Positions 33,508 to 41,815 of a stretch of DNA of 64,000 nucleotides are shown here, piece after piece. Origin of the DNA: Micromonospora purpureochromogenes (GTDB lineage Bacteria > Actinomycetota > Actinomycetes > Mycobacteriales > Micromonosporaceae); contig NZ_LT607410.1 in NCBI RefSeq assembly GCF_900091515.1, positions 6,138,001 to 6,202,000 of the forward strand, written 5' to 3'. The notes beneath the pieces are model-generated. The model did no database searches. It saw only the letters and a list, made by a program, of their open reading frames with translations, and was not told the origin of the DNA. How positions within the stretch are numbered: the stretch's first letter is position 1; each line of letters opens with the position of its first letter. The position numbers and the translations under genes are program-made.

Positions 33508-33780
33508 GCTGAACTTGATAATGGAGTCGCCCTCCCGACAACGTTCGAGCGACCACTTCGGTCGCCCGCCTCGCAACCTGCCATATCGATTCAGACCCCG
33601 GCCGAGTAACGCCCTCTCCGGCGAGTTGCCCGAGATTTCTGCCGTGGCGTGCCCATCGTGGACGCCGCCGGGGTGCGTCGGCGGAGGCTCCGGTGGACCA
33701 GCCATCAAGATCGAGTTCTTGGTGGGGCACAGGTTAACGCGGTTCGGCCACAGCCGCCCGTCGAGCCGAAAATGCCGACA
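33508..33780. other. Non-coding stretch upstream of the whiB promoter
   Basis: No convincing gene on either strand. The open frames have atypical codon use, no ribosome binding site and no recognisable protein. The DNA is less GC-rich than the genes. A short inverted sequence around 33550-33570 (GAGCGACCACTTCGGTCGCCC) may form a small hairpin. The region may hold further upstream activating sites for whiB. Confidence 0.5.
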
Positions 33781-33809
33781 GCGCCCCGTCCAGGATGTGG
33801 ACGGGGCGC
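33781..33809 (-). terminator. Terminator after the DUF4331-linked small gene
   Basis: Perfect 12-bp stem GCGCCCCGTCCA / TGGACGGGGCGC with a 5-base loop, 24 bases beyond the stop at 33834. On the minus strand a short TTTT lies some 10 bases further on. Confidence 0.75.
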
Positions 33810-33833
33810 GACGGTTCGAACGCGGTGCGGTGA

Positions 33834-34178
33834 TCAGCTCACCCCCGGCGGAGCGCTGCTCGGCCAGACGAACTCGGCGACCACGCCGCCGGTGACGGAG
33901 ACCGCGCCGGCGGGTGTCCGCTCGTCCCACCAGACGGTATAGCGACCGGCCGGCAGGTCCGGGTACACGGCACTGTGGAACACCCCGTCCCGGACGATCC
34001 GTTCCCGCACGGCCGAATGGGTACGCGGCCCGCCGGGCTGGTCCGCCCGGCTGATCTCGATCTCCCGCCCGTGCAGCCGGCGGCCGGTGTGGACGATCAG
34101 CGCACCGGTGTCCGCGCCCAGGTCGAGCAGGACGGTGCCGCTTCCCGTCGACCCGTACCGGTGGTCGTGCCCGTGCAT
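33834..34178 (-). CDS. Hypothetical protein linked to DUF4331
   Basis: 114 residues from ATG 34178 (MHGHDHRYGSTGSGTVLLDL). A predicted beta-sandwich-like small protein with LPAGRYTVWWDERTPAGAVS and VAEFVWPSS near the end; the PAGxYTVW turn is common in extracytoplasmic or carbohydrate-like beta domains. No signal peptide is visible. It follows the DUF4331 gene by 16 bases on the same strand and is the last gene before a terminator, so it probably works with that protein. I do not recognise the family. Confidence 0.75.
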   Translation of the reverse strand: MHGHDHRYGSTGSGTVLLDLGADTGALIVHTGRRLHGREIEISRADQPGGPRTHSAVRERIVRDGVFHSAVYPDLPAGRYTVWWDERTPAGAVSVTGGVVAEFVWPSSAPPGVS

Positions 34179-34194
34179 GACGTCCTCCCTCCGC

Positions 34195-35592
34195 TCAGGA
34201 CTTCGCCACCGGCGGGTTGTTGAACCCGTCGTACGGCGTACCCAGGAAGGGGAAGCCGGCCAGGAAGGGCGCGGTCACGTCGGCGGCGCTCAGCCCCGGG
34301 GTGACCGCGCCGGCCGCCGCGTCGGGGGTGAAGGCCTTGTCCACCAGCGGCACGGTGACCCCGGCGATGGCCCGCAGCGCGATGCTCACCACGTCGTCGC
34401 CGACCCGCCGGCCGTTGGGGAAGCCGGCCAGGTCGCCGCCGAGCACGCCGAACCGGTCCGGCTTGGCGGTCGGCTTGATGGCGGTGTTCAGCCGCAGCAT
34501 GTCGGCCTGCACGTCGCCGGTGTTGTTGGTGAAGCCGTCGATCAGCCCGGCCGGGATGCCGGTGAGCAGGATCGCCGCCAGGTCCGCTCGGGGCTTCTTG
34601 GTCTTGTTCAGCGCGTCGAGCTTGGGGAAGACGTCCGGATAGAGGGCCGGCAGCAGGGCGGCCAGCTCCGGCTGCTCGACGAAGCGGGCGAACCGCTTGT
34701 CCTCCGACGGCGGCAGGGTGTTCCACAGGTCCTTCTTGGACATCGGCACGATGACCTCGTTGAACAACGGGTTGCCCAGCCGGGACACCTGGGTCCACGG
34801 GCCGGTGGCGGTATCCGCGGCGACCCGGTCGCCGAGCACGCGCACCTGCTGCCGCGAGGCCGACGTCCACACGCCGATCACCGAGGCGCGGTCGGCGGGG
34901 GCGTACCGGTTGGCCTTGCGGCGCACCTTGCTCAGCGGCACCTGCACCGCGATGCTGTGCACGTTCATCCGGTCCACGGCGTTGACCGGCTCGCCCTCGG
35001 TCTTGAAGAGCTTCTTGCCGGCGACGTGCAACTGCTGGAACGGCCGCAGCGTACCCAGGTCGAAGATGGCGCCGAGGTCGACGAAGAAGCCGTCCGCGCG
35101 CTGCCCGGCGAAGACCCGCTCCCCGGTGGAGAGGCTGTACGTCGCCTGGCGGGCCAGCTGGGCGTAGTTCGGGGTGGAGAGCGGGCCGACGTTGCACGGC
35201 GGGCAGGGCAACTTGTGCGCCAGCACGTGCTCCCGGCCGTCGGCCACCCGGGTCAGCTTGTAGAACTGGCGCCGATTCCAGTTCTCGCTGTCCAACGACT
35301 CGATCGGGCCGGTGTTGTAAAGAAAGCTGTTCGGATTCGTGATCTCGGTGCTGAATTCGAACCGGTAGGTCACGTCGGGACGGCCGTCACCGTCGTTGTC
35401 GATGTGAATCTCGTACCGCACGTCGTCGCCGAACTCGAAGAAGTTCGGTCCGCCGGAGGGGAGCTGCAACGGCACGTAGTTGGCGATCAGCGTCACCGAG
35501 TCGGGCCGGTCGGGGCTGACGAACGCGTACAGGTCGGAGCTGTCGGCGACCGGGTCCTTGCTTATCTCCGGTGCTTCGCGGTGGGATGACAT
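34195..35592 (-). CDS. DUF4331 protein
   Basis: 465 residues; ATG at 35592 shares one base with the stop of the upstream Tat-peptide gene. It begins MSSHREAPEISKDPVADSSD, the conserved SHREAP N-terminus of DUF4331, and continues DLYAFVSPDRPDSVTLIANY, VRYEIHIDNDGDGRPDVTYR (a possible calcium-binding D-x-D-x-D loop), VFAGQRADGFFVDLGAIFDL and a C-terminal GFPFLGTPYDGFNN. Family members are predicted extracytoplasmic proteins often next to ECF sigma factors, with no settled function. No signal peptide of its own; the small upstream protein has one. Confidence 0.92.
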   Translation of the reverse strand: MSSHREAPEISKDPVADSSDLYAFVSPDRPDSVTLIANYVPLQLPSGGPNFFEFGDDVRYEIHIDNDGDGRPDVTYRFEFSTEITNPNSFLYNTGPIESLDSENWNRRQFYKLTRVADGREHVLAHKLPCPPCNVGPLSTPNYAQLARQATYSLSTGERVFAGQRADGFFVDLGAIFDLGTLRPFQQLHVAGKKLFKTEGEPVNAVDRMNVHSIAVQVPLSKVRRKANRYAPADRASVIGVWTSASRQQVRVLGDRVAADTATGPWTQVSRLGNPLFNEVIVPMSKKDLWNTLPPSEDKRFARFVEQPELAALLPALYPDVFPKLDALNKTKKPRADLAAILLTGIPAGLIDGFTNNTGDVQADMLRLNTAIKPTAKPDRFGVLGGDLAGFPNGRRVGDDVVSIALRAIAGVTVPLVDKAFTPDAAAGAVTPGLSAADVTAPFLAGFPFLGTPYDGFNNPPVAKS

Positions 35593-35873
35593 CAGCGCCG
35601 CCCGGCGGCGCGCCGCAACCGGTCCGCCAGCCCGCGGTCGCGTACCTCGATCCGGGACGTGCCGACGAAGACGTCCATCGTCCCGGTGGCGGCGTCGCGC
35701 AGGTGGACCACGATCGGGTCGTCCTTCGCACCGGCCGCCGACGGGGCGTTCTGCGCGGCCGACAGGCCCGGCACGGTGAGGGCGGCGGCGCCCAGCGTGG
35801 CGCTCGCCGCTGCGGTCAACGTCTGCCGGCGGGTCAGTCGCGGCCAGGGCCGCTTCCGCTCGTCACTCGTCAT
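35592..35873 (-). CDS. Small Tat-exported protein upstream of DUF4331
   Basis: 93 residues from ATG 35873, with GGAGG upstream. The first 45 residues are a twin-arginine signal peptide: LTRRQTLTAAASATLGAAAL then a PGLSAAQNA cleavage region. The remaining 45 residues (DDPIVVHLRDAATGTMDVFV, then GTSRIEVRDRGLADRLRRAA) form a small beta-rich tail. It is translationally coupled to the DUF4331 gene and may be its partner in export or assembly. A promoter resembling those of ECF sigma factors lies 100 bases upstream. Family not recognised beyond the signal. Confidence 0.85.
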   Translation of the reverse strand: MTSDERKRPWPRLTRRQTLTAAASATLGAAALTVPGLSAAQNAPSAAGAKDDPIVVHLRDAATGTMDVFVGTSRIEVRDRGLADRLRRAAGRR

Positions 35874-35970
35874 GGGGAACCTTTCCTCCGGCGGCGCGTA
35901 CGCGCCCGCGGTGGCTCGCGAGGGGCTGCCGGCGGCGGCCCTCGCCTCAACCGCCGCCGGCGACCAGTGG

Positions 35971-35995
35971 TACGGCCGGTGCCGGGGAAAGGTTC
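35971..35995 (-). promoter_or_regulatory. ECF-sigma-like promoter candidate for the DUF4331 operon
   Basis: Minus strand GAACC (35995-35991), 16 bases, then CGTA (35974-35971), close to the GGAAC-N16-18-CGT pattern of ECF sigma factors. It sits between the end of fbiC (36000) and the Tat-peptide start (35873). A 10-base inverted repeat GAACCTTTCC/GGAAAGGTTC (35877-35886 and 35986-35995) spans this gap. Confidence 0.4.
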
Positions 35996-35999
35996 GACG

Positions 36000-38507
36000 C
36001 TACGCGGGGTGGTGACCGTACGCGGTCGTCCGCTTGCGCGCCGGTCGTCCGGCGGCCGCCGCGATGGCCCGCAACTGCTCCTCGGTACGCGCCGAACCGT
36101 TGCCGGAGCCGGCCATCCGGGAGATCGTCTCCTCCATCAGCGTGCCGCCCAGGTCGTTGCAGCCGCCCTGGAGCATCGCCACCGTGCCGGCGTCGCCCAG
36201 CTTGACCCAGGAGCACTGGATGTTGTCGATCCGGCCGTGCAGCAGCAGCCGGGCCATCGCGTGCACCGCCAGGTTCTCCCGCCAGGTGGGCCCCGGCCGG
36301 GCGATGCCGGCGAGGTAGATCGGCGCGTTGGTGTGCACGAACGGCAGCGCCACGAACTCGGTGAACCCGCCGGTGCGGTCCTGCACCCCGGCCAGCACCC
36401 GGAAGTGCCCCAACCACTGCCCGGGGTGGTCCACGTGGCCGTACATCATGGTGGAGCTGGACCGGATGCCCAGCTCGTGGGCGGTGCTGACCACGTCGAC
36501 CCAGGCGGCGGCCGGCAGCTTGCCCTTGGTGAGCACCCAGCGCACGTCGTCGTCGAGGATCTCCGCGGCGGTGCCCGGGATGGTGTCCAGCCCGGCCTCG
36601 CGCAGCCGGGTCAGCCACTCCCGCACCGGCACGCCGGCCTTGGCGGCGGCGGTGACGATCTCCATCGGGGAGAAGGCGTGCACGTGCATCCCCGGCACCC
36701 GTGCCTTGATCGCCCGGACCAGGTCGGCATAGCCGGTCACCGGCATCTTCGGGTCGATCCCGCCTTGGAGGCAGACCTCGGTGGCCCCGGCCGCCCAGGC
36801 CTCCTCGGCCCGGTCGGCGACCTGCTCCACCGAGAGCCGGAACGCGTCGGCGTCCCGTTCCCGCTGGGCGAAGGCGCAGAACCGGCAGCCCACGTAGCAG
36901 ACGTTGCTGAAGTTGATGTTGCGGTTGACCACGTAGGTGACGTCGTCGCCGACGGCGTCGCGCCGGACGTCGTCGGCGAGGCGGCACAGCTCGTCCAGCG
37001 CCGGGCCGTCCGCGCCGAAGAGGGCCAGCGCCGCATCGGCGTGCCGGGGCTCCAGCAGCGCCGCCGGGTCGTCGGCGGCCAGCCGCAGCCCGGCCCGTAC
37101 GTCGGCGTCACCCCCGGCGGCGGCCCCCGCGGTCACCTTGCCGGCGACCGCCGACCAGTCGCCGTAGACGCTGTCGAAGTCGCCCCGCCGGTCTCCGGTA
37201 CGCCCGGTGCTGTCGATGGTGACGTGCAGGTCGGTCCGCCCGCCGTACGTCTCGTCGGGCTCCTGCCACGGCCGGCCGACCGGCCGGGCGGACTCGACGG
37301 CGAGCCCGGTCTCCGGGTCGGCCAGCGCGCCGACGTGCGGCAGCAGCCGGTGGTCGAGCCAGGGGTCACCGGCCCGGACGTACTCGGGGTACACCGTCAG
37401 CCGCTCGCGCAGGGTGAAGCCGGACTTCTCGGTGTGCCGGGCCAGCTCGTCGAGCTGCGGCCAGGGCCGCTCCGGGTTGACGTGGTCCGGGGTCAGCGGT
37501 GACACCCCGCCCCAGTCGTCGATCCCGGCGCGCAGCAGCAGGTCGTACTCGCCCTCGATCAGGTTCGGCGGGGCCTGGATCCGGGCCCTGGGGCCGAGCA
37601 GCAGCCGGGCCACCGCCACCGTGGCGGCCAGGTCGTGCAGCTCGGCGTCGGGCATGCCGCGCATCGCCGTGTCCGGCTTGGCGCGGAAGTTCTGCACGAT
37701 CACCTCCTGGAGGTGGCCGTACTCCCGCATGCTCCGGCGGATCGCGAAGATCGCGTCGACCCGCTCGGCCGGGGTCTCCCCGATGCCGATCAGGATTCCG
37801 GTGGTGAACGGCACCCCGACCCGGCCGGCGTCGTCGAGCACCCGCAGCCGCACCGCGGGTTCCTTGTCGGGCGAGCCGAAGTGCGGACCGCCCGGCTCGG
37901 ACCAGAGCCGGGTCGCGGTGGTCTCCAGCATCATCCCCATGCTCGGCGCGACCGGCTTGAGCCGTTGCAGCTCCGACCAGGACAGCACGCCCGGGTTGAG
38001 GTGGGGCAGCAGGCCGGTCTCCTCCAGCACCGCGACGGCGCAGGCGCGCAGGTAGTCCAGGGTGGAGTCGTATCCGCGCTCGTCCAACCACTCGCGGGCC
38101 GCCGGCCAGCGCTCCTCCGGCCGGTCACCGAGGGTGAACAGGGCCTCCTTGCAGCCCAGGGCCGCTCCCTGCCGGGCGATCGCCAGCACCTCGTCCTGCT
38201 CCAGGAAGGCGGCCGGCAGCCGGTGCGGCACCGTGGCGAAGGTGCAGTAGTGGCAGCGGTCCCGGCAGAGCCGGGTCAGCGGGATGAAGACCTTCTTGGA
38301 GTACGTCACCACGCCCGGCCGGCCGGCGTCGCGCAGCCCGGCGTCGCGGATCTCCCCGGCGACGCGGAGCAGTTCGTCGAGCTCAGTCCCCCGGGCCGCC
38401 AGCAGCGCGGTCGCCTCCGCGACGTCCAGCGCGCGGCCGGTGGCCGCCCGGCGCAGCGCGCGCTGCACGCTCGCCTCGGTCGGGGCGGGATCGGTGCGGT
38501 CAGCCAT
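36000..38507 (-). CDS. fbiC: FO synthase, bifunctional (CofG+CofH)
   Basis: 835 residues, ATG at 38507. Makes the F420 chromophore FO from tyrosine and 5-amino-6-ribitylaminouracil. Two radical-SAM halves are fused: the N-terminal half carries CRDRCHYC (Cys81, Cys85, Cys88) within [17 protein letters not shown] and corresponds to CofG; the C-terminal half carries CYVGCRFC (Cys537, Cys541, Cys544) after NRNINFSNV and corresponds to CofH. Length and order match actinobacterial FbiC. It lies about 1.3 kb from fbiA/fbiB on the opposite strand, putting the F420 core genes in one neighbourhood. Overlap with the small downstream gene is absent (126-base gap). Confidence 0.97.
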   Translation of the reverse strand: MADRTDPAPTEASVQRALRRAATGRALDVAEATALLAARGTELDELLRVAGEIRDAGLRDAGRPGVVTYSKKVFIPLTRLCRDRCHYCTFATVPHRLPAAFLEQDEVLAIARQGAALGCKEALFTLGDRPEERWPAAREWLDERGYDSTLDYLRACAVAVLEETGLLPHLNPGVLSWSELQRLKPVAPSMGMMLETTATRLWSEPGGPHFGSPDKEPAVRLRVLDDAGRVGVPFTTGILIGIGETPAERVDAIFAIRRSMREYGHLQEVIVQNFRAKPDTAMRGMPDAELHDLAATVAVARLLLGPRARIQAPPNLIEGEYDLLLRAGIDDWGGVSPLTPDHVNPERPWPQLDELARHTEKSGFTLRERLTVYPEYVRAGDPWLDHRLLPHVGALADPETGLAVESARPVGRPWQEPDETYGGRTDLHVTIDSTGRTGDRRGDFDSVYGDWSAVAGKVTAGAAAGGDADVRAGLRLAADDPAALLEPRHADAALALFGADGPALDELCRLADDVRRDAVGDDVTYVVNRNINFSNVCYVGCRFCAFAQRERDADAFRLSVEQVADRAEEAWAAGATEVCLQGGIDPKMPVTGYADLVRAIKARVPGMHVHAFSPMEIVTAAAKAGVPVREWLTRLREAGLDTIPGTAAEILDDDVRWVLTKGKLPAAAWVDVVSTAHELGIRSSSTMMYGHVDHPGQWLGHFRVLAGVQDRTGGFTEFVALPFVHTNAPIYLAGIARPGPTWRENLAVHAMARLLLHGRIDNIQCSWVKLGDAGTVAMLQGGCNDLGGTLMEETISRMAGSGNGSARTEEQLRAIAAAAGRPARKRTTAYGHHPA

Positions 38508-38619
38508 CCGCTCAGCCTATGCGCTGGCTCGGACGGCCGGACGGGCACGGAACACGGTGTGAGATCAACCCGCCCCGCGCGGGTCGGTTGTCGCCGGAAG
38601 CGTCCCGGCGCAGCACATC

Positions 38620-38667
38620 GAGCGTGATACCTCAGAGTCATCTTGATACCGCTGAGGCATCACGCTC
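38620..38667. repeat. Dispersed palindromic element, copy 3 (imperfect)
   Basis: 23-base arms with four mismatches and a TT spacer; left arm begins GAGCGTGATACCTCAGAG. It lies between fbiC (start 38507) and the proline-rich membrane protein gene (stop 38732), both on the minus strand, so unlike the other two copies it is not between convergent genes. It is therefore the likely terminator of the membrane protein gene. Confidence 0.75.
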
Positions 38668-38731
38668 ACCACAGTGTCGCTTCGCTGAGCCGACCCGCCT
38701 GCCGGGCGACAGCGGACGGGCGCGGCTCGGC

Positions 38732-39673
38732 TCAGCGTGGGGAGTTCGGGTCGTCGCGGTGGAAGCGCTGGGTCCGGTCGACGTCCTCGCCACCGGGCGG
38801 CACGGCCGGCCCGCCCACCTCGCCGGGCTGGCGCGGGATGGTCTGGGTGGGGTCGGCTGACGGCGGCTGGCCGAACGGCGGCGCGGTGTTCGGGCCGGCG
38901 AAGGGCGGCACCGACTGCGGCGTGCCGAACGGCGGCGCGGACTGCGGAGCGGCGCCGAACGGTGGGGCCGAGGACGGGCCCGGCTGGCCGTACTGGCCGT
39001 ACTGGCCGTACTGGCCGGCGGCCGGGTAACCGGCGGACGGCTGACCGGCGGGCGGGAAGCCGGGGCCGGGGTGGCCGCCGGGCTGGCCCGGGGGCGGGTA
39101 ACCGGCGGAGGGGTAGCCGCCCTGGCCGGACTGCTGCGGCCAACCGGGCTGCGGCTGGCCGTACACGCCGGGCTGCGGCTTGGGGCGGGGGACGTGGTAG
39201 AACGCCCGCCAGACCCGGTAGACGACGAACGCGGCGAGGGCGAAGAGCGCGAACCAGGCGGCCCGGGTCAGCAGGCCGAGTAGGGCGTCCAGCACCTCCG
39301 CGTCGGCGAGCCGGTTGACCAGCCAGATCAGGAAGGTCAGCGTGCCGAAGAGCGCGCCGAAGGCGTACTCGCCGACCGCGACCTGGGTGATCTGCTTCGC
39401 CCGCGGCAGGACCGGCGAGACGTGCGTGGCGAGCAGCACGGCCAGCAGCGGCAGGACCGTCGCCTCGATGCCGACGAACGAGAAGAAGGTGCTGCCGGCC
39501 CGGCTCGAGAAGGTGCTGTACTCCGAGGCCGGCGCGAGCAGCCGGATCAGTCCGACGAAGAGCAGCACGGCGTTCGCGCCGAGCAGCACGAGCGCGGCGA
39601 GTTCGCGCAGTGGACCGGTGAGCTGGCGGGCCTGCGTCGCGTCTTTCGGCGCCGGCTCGGCGGGGCTGGTCAC
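38732..39673 (-). CDS. Multi-pass membrane protein with Pro/Gly/Gln-rich cytoplasmic tail
   Basis: 313 residues from GTG 39673, with GAGGGAG upstream. Residues 20-165 contain about five membrane helices (LAALVLLGANAVLLFVGLI, VGIEATVLPLLAVLLATHVS, GALFGTLTFLIWLVNRL, WFALFALAAFVVYRVWRAF). The C-terminal half is low-complexity with repeated PPGQP, YGQYGQYGQ and FGxPQS units, ending with acidic DRTQRFHRDD. Proline-rich tails of this type are common in actinomycete envelope proteins and may bind cytoplasmic partners. Specific function unknown. It is divergent from fbiA with a 97-base shared promoter region. Confidence 0.85.
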   Translation of the reverse strand: MTSPAEPAPKDATQARQLTGPLRELAALVLLGANAVLLFVGLIRLLAPASEYSTFSSRAGSTFFSFVGIEATVLPLLAVLLATHVSPVLPRAKQITQVAVGEYAFGALFGTLTFLIWLVNRLADAEVLDALLGLLTRAAWFALFALAAFVVYRVWRAFYHVPRPKPQPGVYGQPQPGWPQQSGQGGYPSAGYPPPGQPGGHPGPGFPPAGQPSAGYPAAGQYGQYGQYGQPGPSSAPPFGAAPQSAPPFGTPQSVPPFAGPNTAPPFGQPPSADPTQTIPRQPGEVGGPAVPPGGEDVDRTQRFHRDDPNSPR

Positions 39674-39770
39674 GAGTTCTCCCTCGGGCGAAACGGACAG
39701 ATGCCGACGTGAGCCTAGTCTCCCGGGCCACCGACGGACCGCAGGCGTCGCGTACGCCAGGATGGACGTC

Positions 39771-40718
39771 ATGCGCATTGTGGTTCTGACCGGCGGGATC
39801 GGGGGCGCTCGGTTCCTGCTCGGCGTCCGGGCGTACGCCCGCGAGGTGGGCGCCGAGGTGACCGCCGTGGTCAACGTCGGCGACGACCTGCTCCTGCACG
39901 GGCTCAAGGTCTGCCCCGACCTGGACAGCGTCATGTACACCCTGGGCGGCGGGGCCGACCCGGAACGCGGCTGGGGACGGGTCGGTGAGACCTGGACGGT
40001 CAAGGCGGAGCTGGCCGCGTACGGCGCGGAGCCGACCTGGTTCGGGCTCGGCGACAAGGACATCGCCACCCACCTGGTGCGGACCACCATGCTCAACGCC
40101 GGGTACCCGCTCTCCGCGGTGACCGAGGCGCTGGCCAGCCGCTGGCAGCCCGGCGTACGCCTGCTGCCGGCCACCGACGACCGGCTGGAGACCCACGTGG
40201 TGGTCGACGGCGAGGAGGGGCAGCGGGCGATCCACTTCCAGGAGTGGTGGGTGCGCTACCGGGCGGACATCCCCACCCACCGGTTCGTCTTCGTCGGTGC
40301 GGAGAGCGCCAAGCCGGCGCCCGGGGTGCTGGAGGCGATCGCCGACGCGGACGCCGTGCTGGTCGCGCCGAGCAACCCGGTGGTCAGCGTCGCCCCGGTG
40401 CTCGCCGTGCCGGGGCTGCGCGACGCGGTCGCCCAGGGCCCGGCCCGGGTGGTCGGGGTCTCCCCGATCATCGGCGGCGCCCCGGTGCGCGGCATGGCCG
40501 ACCGGTGCCTGTCGGTGCTGGGTGTGGAGTGCAGCGCCGCCGGGGTGGGCCGGCTCTACGGCGGGCGGAGCGAGGGCGGCCTGCTCGACGGCTGGCTGGT
40601 CGCGCCGGAGGACGAGGGCACCTCGGTGCCGGGGGTGGCGGTCCGGTCCGCGCCGCTGTGGATGACCGACGAGGCGGCGACCGCGCAGCTGGTGCGGGCC
40701 GCGTTGGAGCTGGTGTGA
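39771..40718 (+). CDS. fbiA: 2-phospho-L-lactate (phosphoenolpyruvate-type) transferase of F420 biosynthesis
   Basis: 315 residues from ATG 39771; ATG 39762 in the same frame is possible. Transfers the phosphoenolpyruvyl or lactyl-phospho group from the GPP/LPPG donor to FO, giving (dehydro-)F420-0. Seen: MRIVVLTGGIGGARFLLGV nucleotide-binding start, VNVGDDLLLHGLKVCPDLDS, WFGLGDKDIATHLVRT, VLVAPSNPVVSVAPVLAVPG and GVSPIIGGAPVRGMADRCL, the CofD/FbiA signature. Full length for the family. It overlaps fbiB by four bases (GTGA). Confidence 0.96.
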   Translation: MRIVVLTGGIGGARFLLGVRAYAREVGAEVTAVVNVGDDLLLHGLKVCPDLDSVMYTLGGGADPERGWGRVGETWTVKAELAAYGAEPTWFGLGDKDIATHLVRTTMLNAGYPLSAVTEALASRWQPGVRLLPATDDRLETHVVVDGEEGQRAIHFQEWWVRYRADIPTHRFVFVGAESAKPAPGVLEAIADADAVLVAPSNPVVSVAPVLAVPGLRDAVAQGPARVVGVSPIIGGAPVRGMADRCLSVLGVECSAAGVGRLYGGRSEGGLLDGWLVAPEDEGTSVPGVAVRSAPLWMTDEAATAQLVRAALELV

Positions 40719-41803
40719 GACTCGAGATCCTGCCGGTGCTGGGCATCGGCGACGTGACCGAGGGCGACGACCTGGCGGCGCTGATCGCGACCGCCGCGCC
40801 GTGGCTGCGCGACGGGGACGTGCTGGTGGTCACCAGCAAGATCGTCTCGAAGGCGGAGGGTCGGCTGGTCGACGTGCCGGCGGACGGGCCGGAACGGCTC
40901 GCCGCGCGCGACGAGGTGCTGGCCACCGAGACCGCCCGGGTGGTGGCGACCCGTGGCGGGACCCGGATCGTCCAGACGCACCACGGCTTCGTGATGGCCT
41001 CCGCCGGGATCGACGCCTCCAACGTCGACAAGACCCGGCTGGTGCTGCTGCCCAAGGACCCGGACGCCTCGGCCCGGGCGCTGCGCGCCGCGCTGGCCGA
41101 GCGGTACGGCGTCGACGTGGCGGTGATCGTCAGCGACACGATGGGTCGGCCCTGGCGCAACGGGCTGACCGACGTGGCGCTCGGCGTGGCCGGCATGTCC
41201 GCCATCCGCGACCACCGGGGCGAGGTCGACCCGTACGGCAACGAGTTGCACCTGACCCAGATGGCCGTGGTGGACGAACTGGCCGGCGCCGGCGAATTGA
41301 TCAAGGGCAAGTGCGACCAGGTGCCGGTCGCGGTGGTGCGCGGCTACCTGGGCGTCGGTCGCAGCGACGACGGCGCGGGCGCGAGCGTCCTGGTCCGGGA
41401 CGCGACGATGGACCTCTTCTCCCTCGGCACCGCCGAGGCGCGGGCGGCCGGCCTCCGGTCCGCCGCGACCCTCGCCGACGACACCGGTCCGACGCCGGCC
41501 GACCCGGAGGCGGTCCGGCGGGCCGTCGCCGCGGTCGCCGACGTGGTCGCGCCCGGCACTGCCTTCACCCACGTCACCGACGAGGAGGTACGCGCCGGCC
41601 TGGTCGCCACCGTCCCGGGCTGGCCGGCAGAGGCCACCGGGCTGATCCTCGGCGCGGCGCCCACCCCGGTCGACCGGCCGGACCTGGTGCGTTTCGGCGC
41701 GGACCTGCAACGGCTGCGCACCGCGCTGGCCGCCGAGGGGGTGCCCTCGGCGCTGCTGCCGCCCCCGGCGGGCAGCACGGCCAGCGCCTGCCTGGCGATC
41801 TGA
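40715..41803 (+). CDS. fbiB: F420-0:gamma-glutamyl ligase, short form without FMN reductase domain
   Basis: 362 residues from GTG 40715, coupled to fbiA. Residues 1-245 are the CofE ligase domain that adds glutamates to F420-0: GDVLVVTSKIVSKAEGRLVD, THHGFVMASAGIDASNVD, VIVSDTMGRPWRNGLTDVAL, MAVVDELAGAGELIKGKCDQ, VAVVRGYLG. In mycobacterial-type FbiB (about 450 residues) the remainder is a nitroreductase-like FMN domain that reduces dehydro-F420-0. Here only about 115 residues follow, and they show helical, Ala-rich sequence with GWPAEATGLILGAAPTPVDR but no recognisable FMN-binding motifs. The frame is intact, so this is not a frameshift truncation within the window. Confidence 0.93.
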   Translation: MRLEILPVLGIGDVTEGDDLAALIATAAPWLRDGDVLVVTSKIVSKAEGRLVDVPADGPERLAARDEVLATETARVVATRGGTRIVQTHHGFVMASAGIDASNVDKTRLVLLPKDPDASARALRAALAERYGVDVAVIVSDTMGRPWRNGLTDVALGVAGMSAIRDHRGEVDPYGNELHLTQMAVVDELAGAGELIKGKCDQVPVAVVRGYLGVGRSDDGAGASVLVRDATMDLFSLGTAEARAAGLRSAATLADDTGPTPADPEAVRRAVAAVADVVAPGTAFTHVTDEEVRAGLVATVPGWPAEATGLILGAAPTPVDRPDLVRFGADLQRLRTALAAEGVPSALLPPPAGSTASACLAI

Positions 41804-41815
41804 CGCCGGGCCGGG

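Noticed and set aside
33374..33895. 173-codon frame in the whiB upstream region
   Set aside because: Runs through the predicted promoter, a terminator hairpin and the end of another gene; atypical codon use.
34087..35589. 500-codon + strand frame opposite the DUF4331 gene
   Set aside because: Mirror of a well-supported gene on the other strand, with low-complexity Arg/Val/Gly composition.
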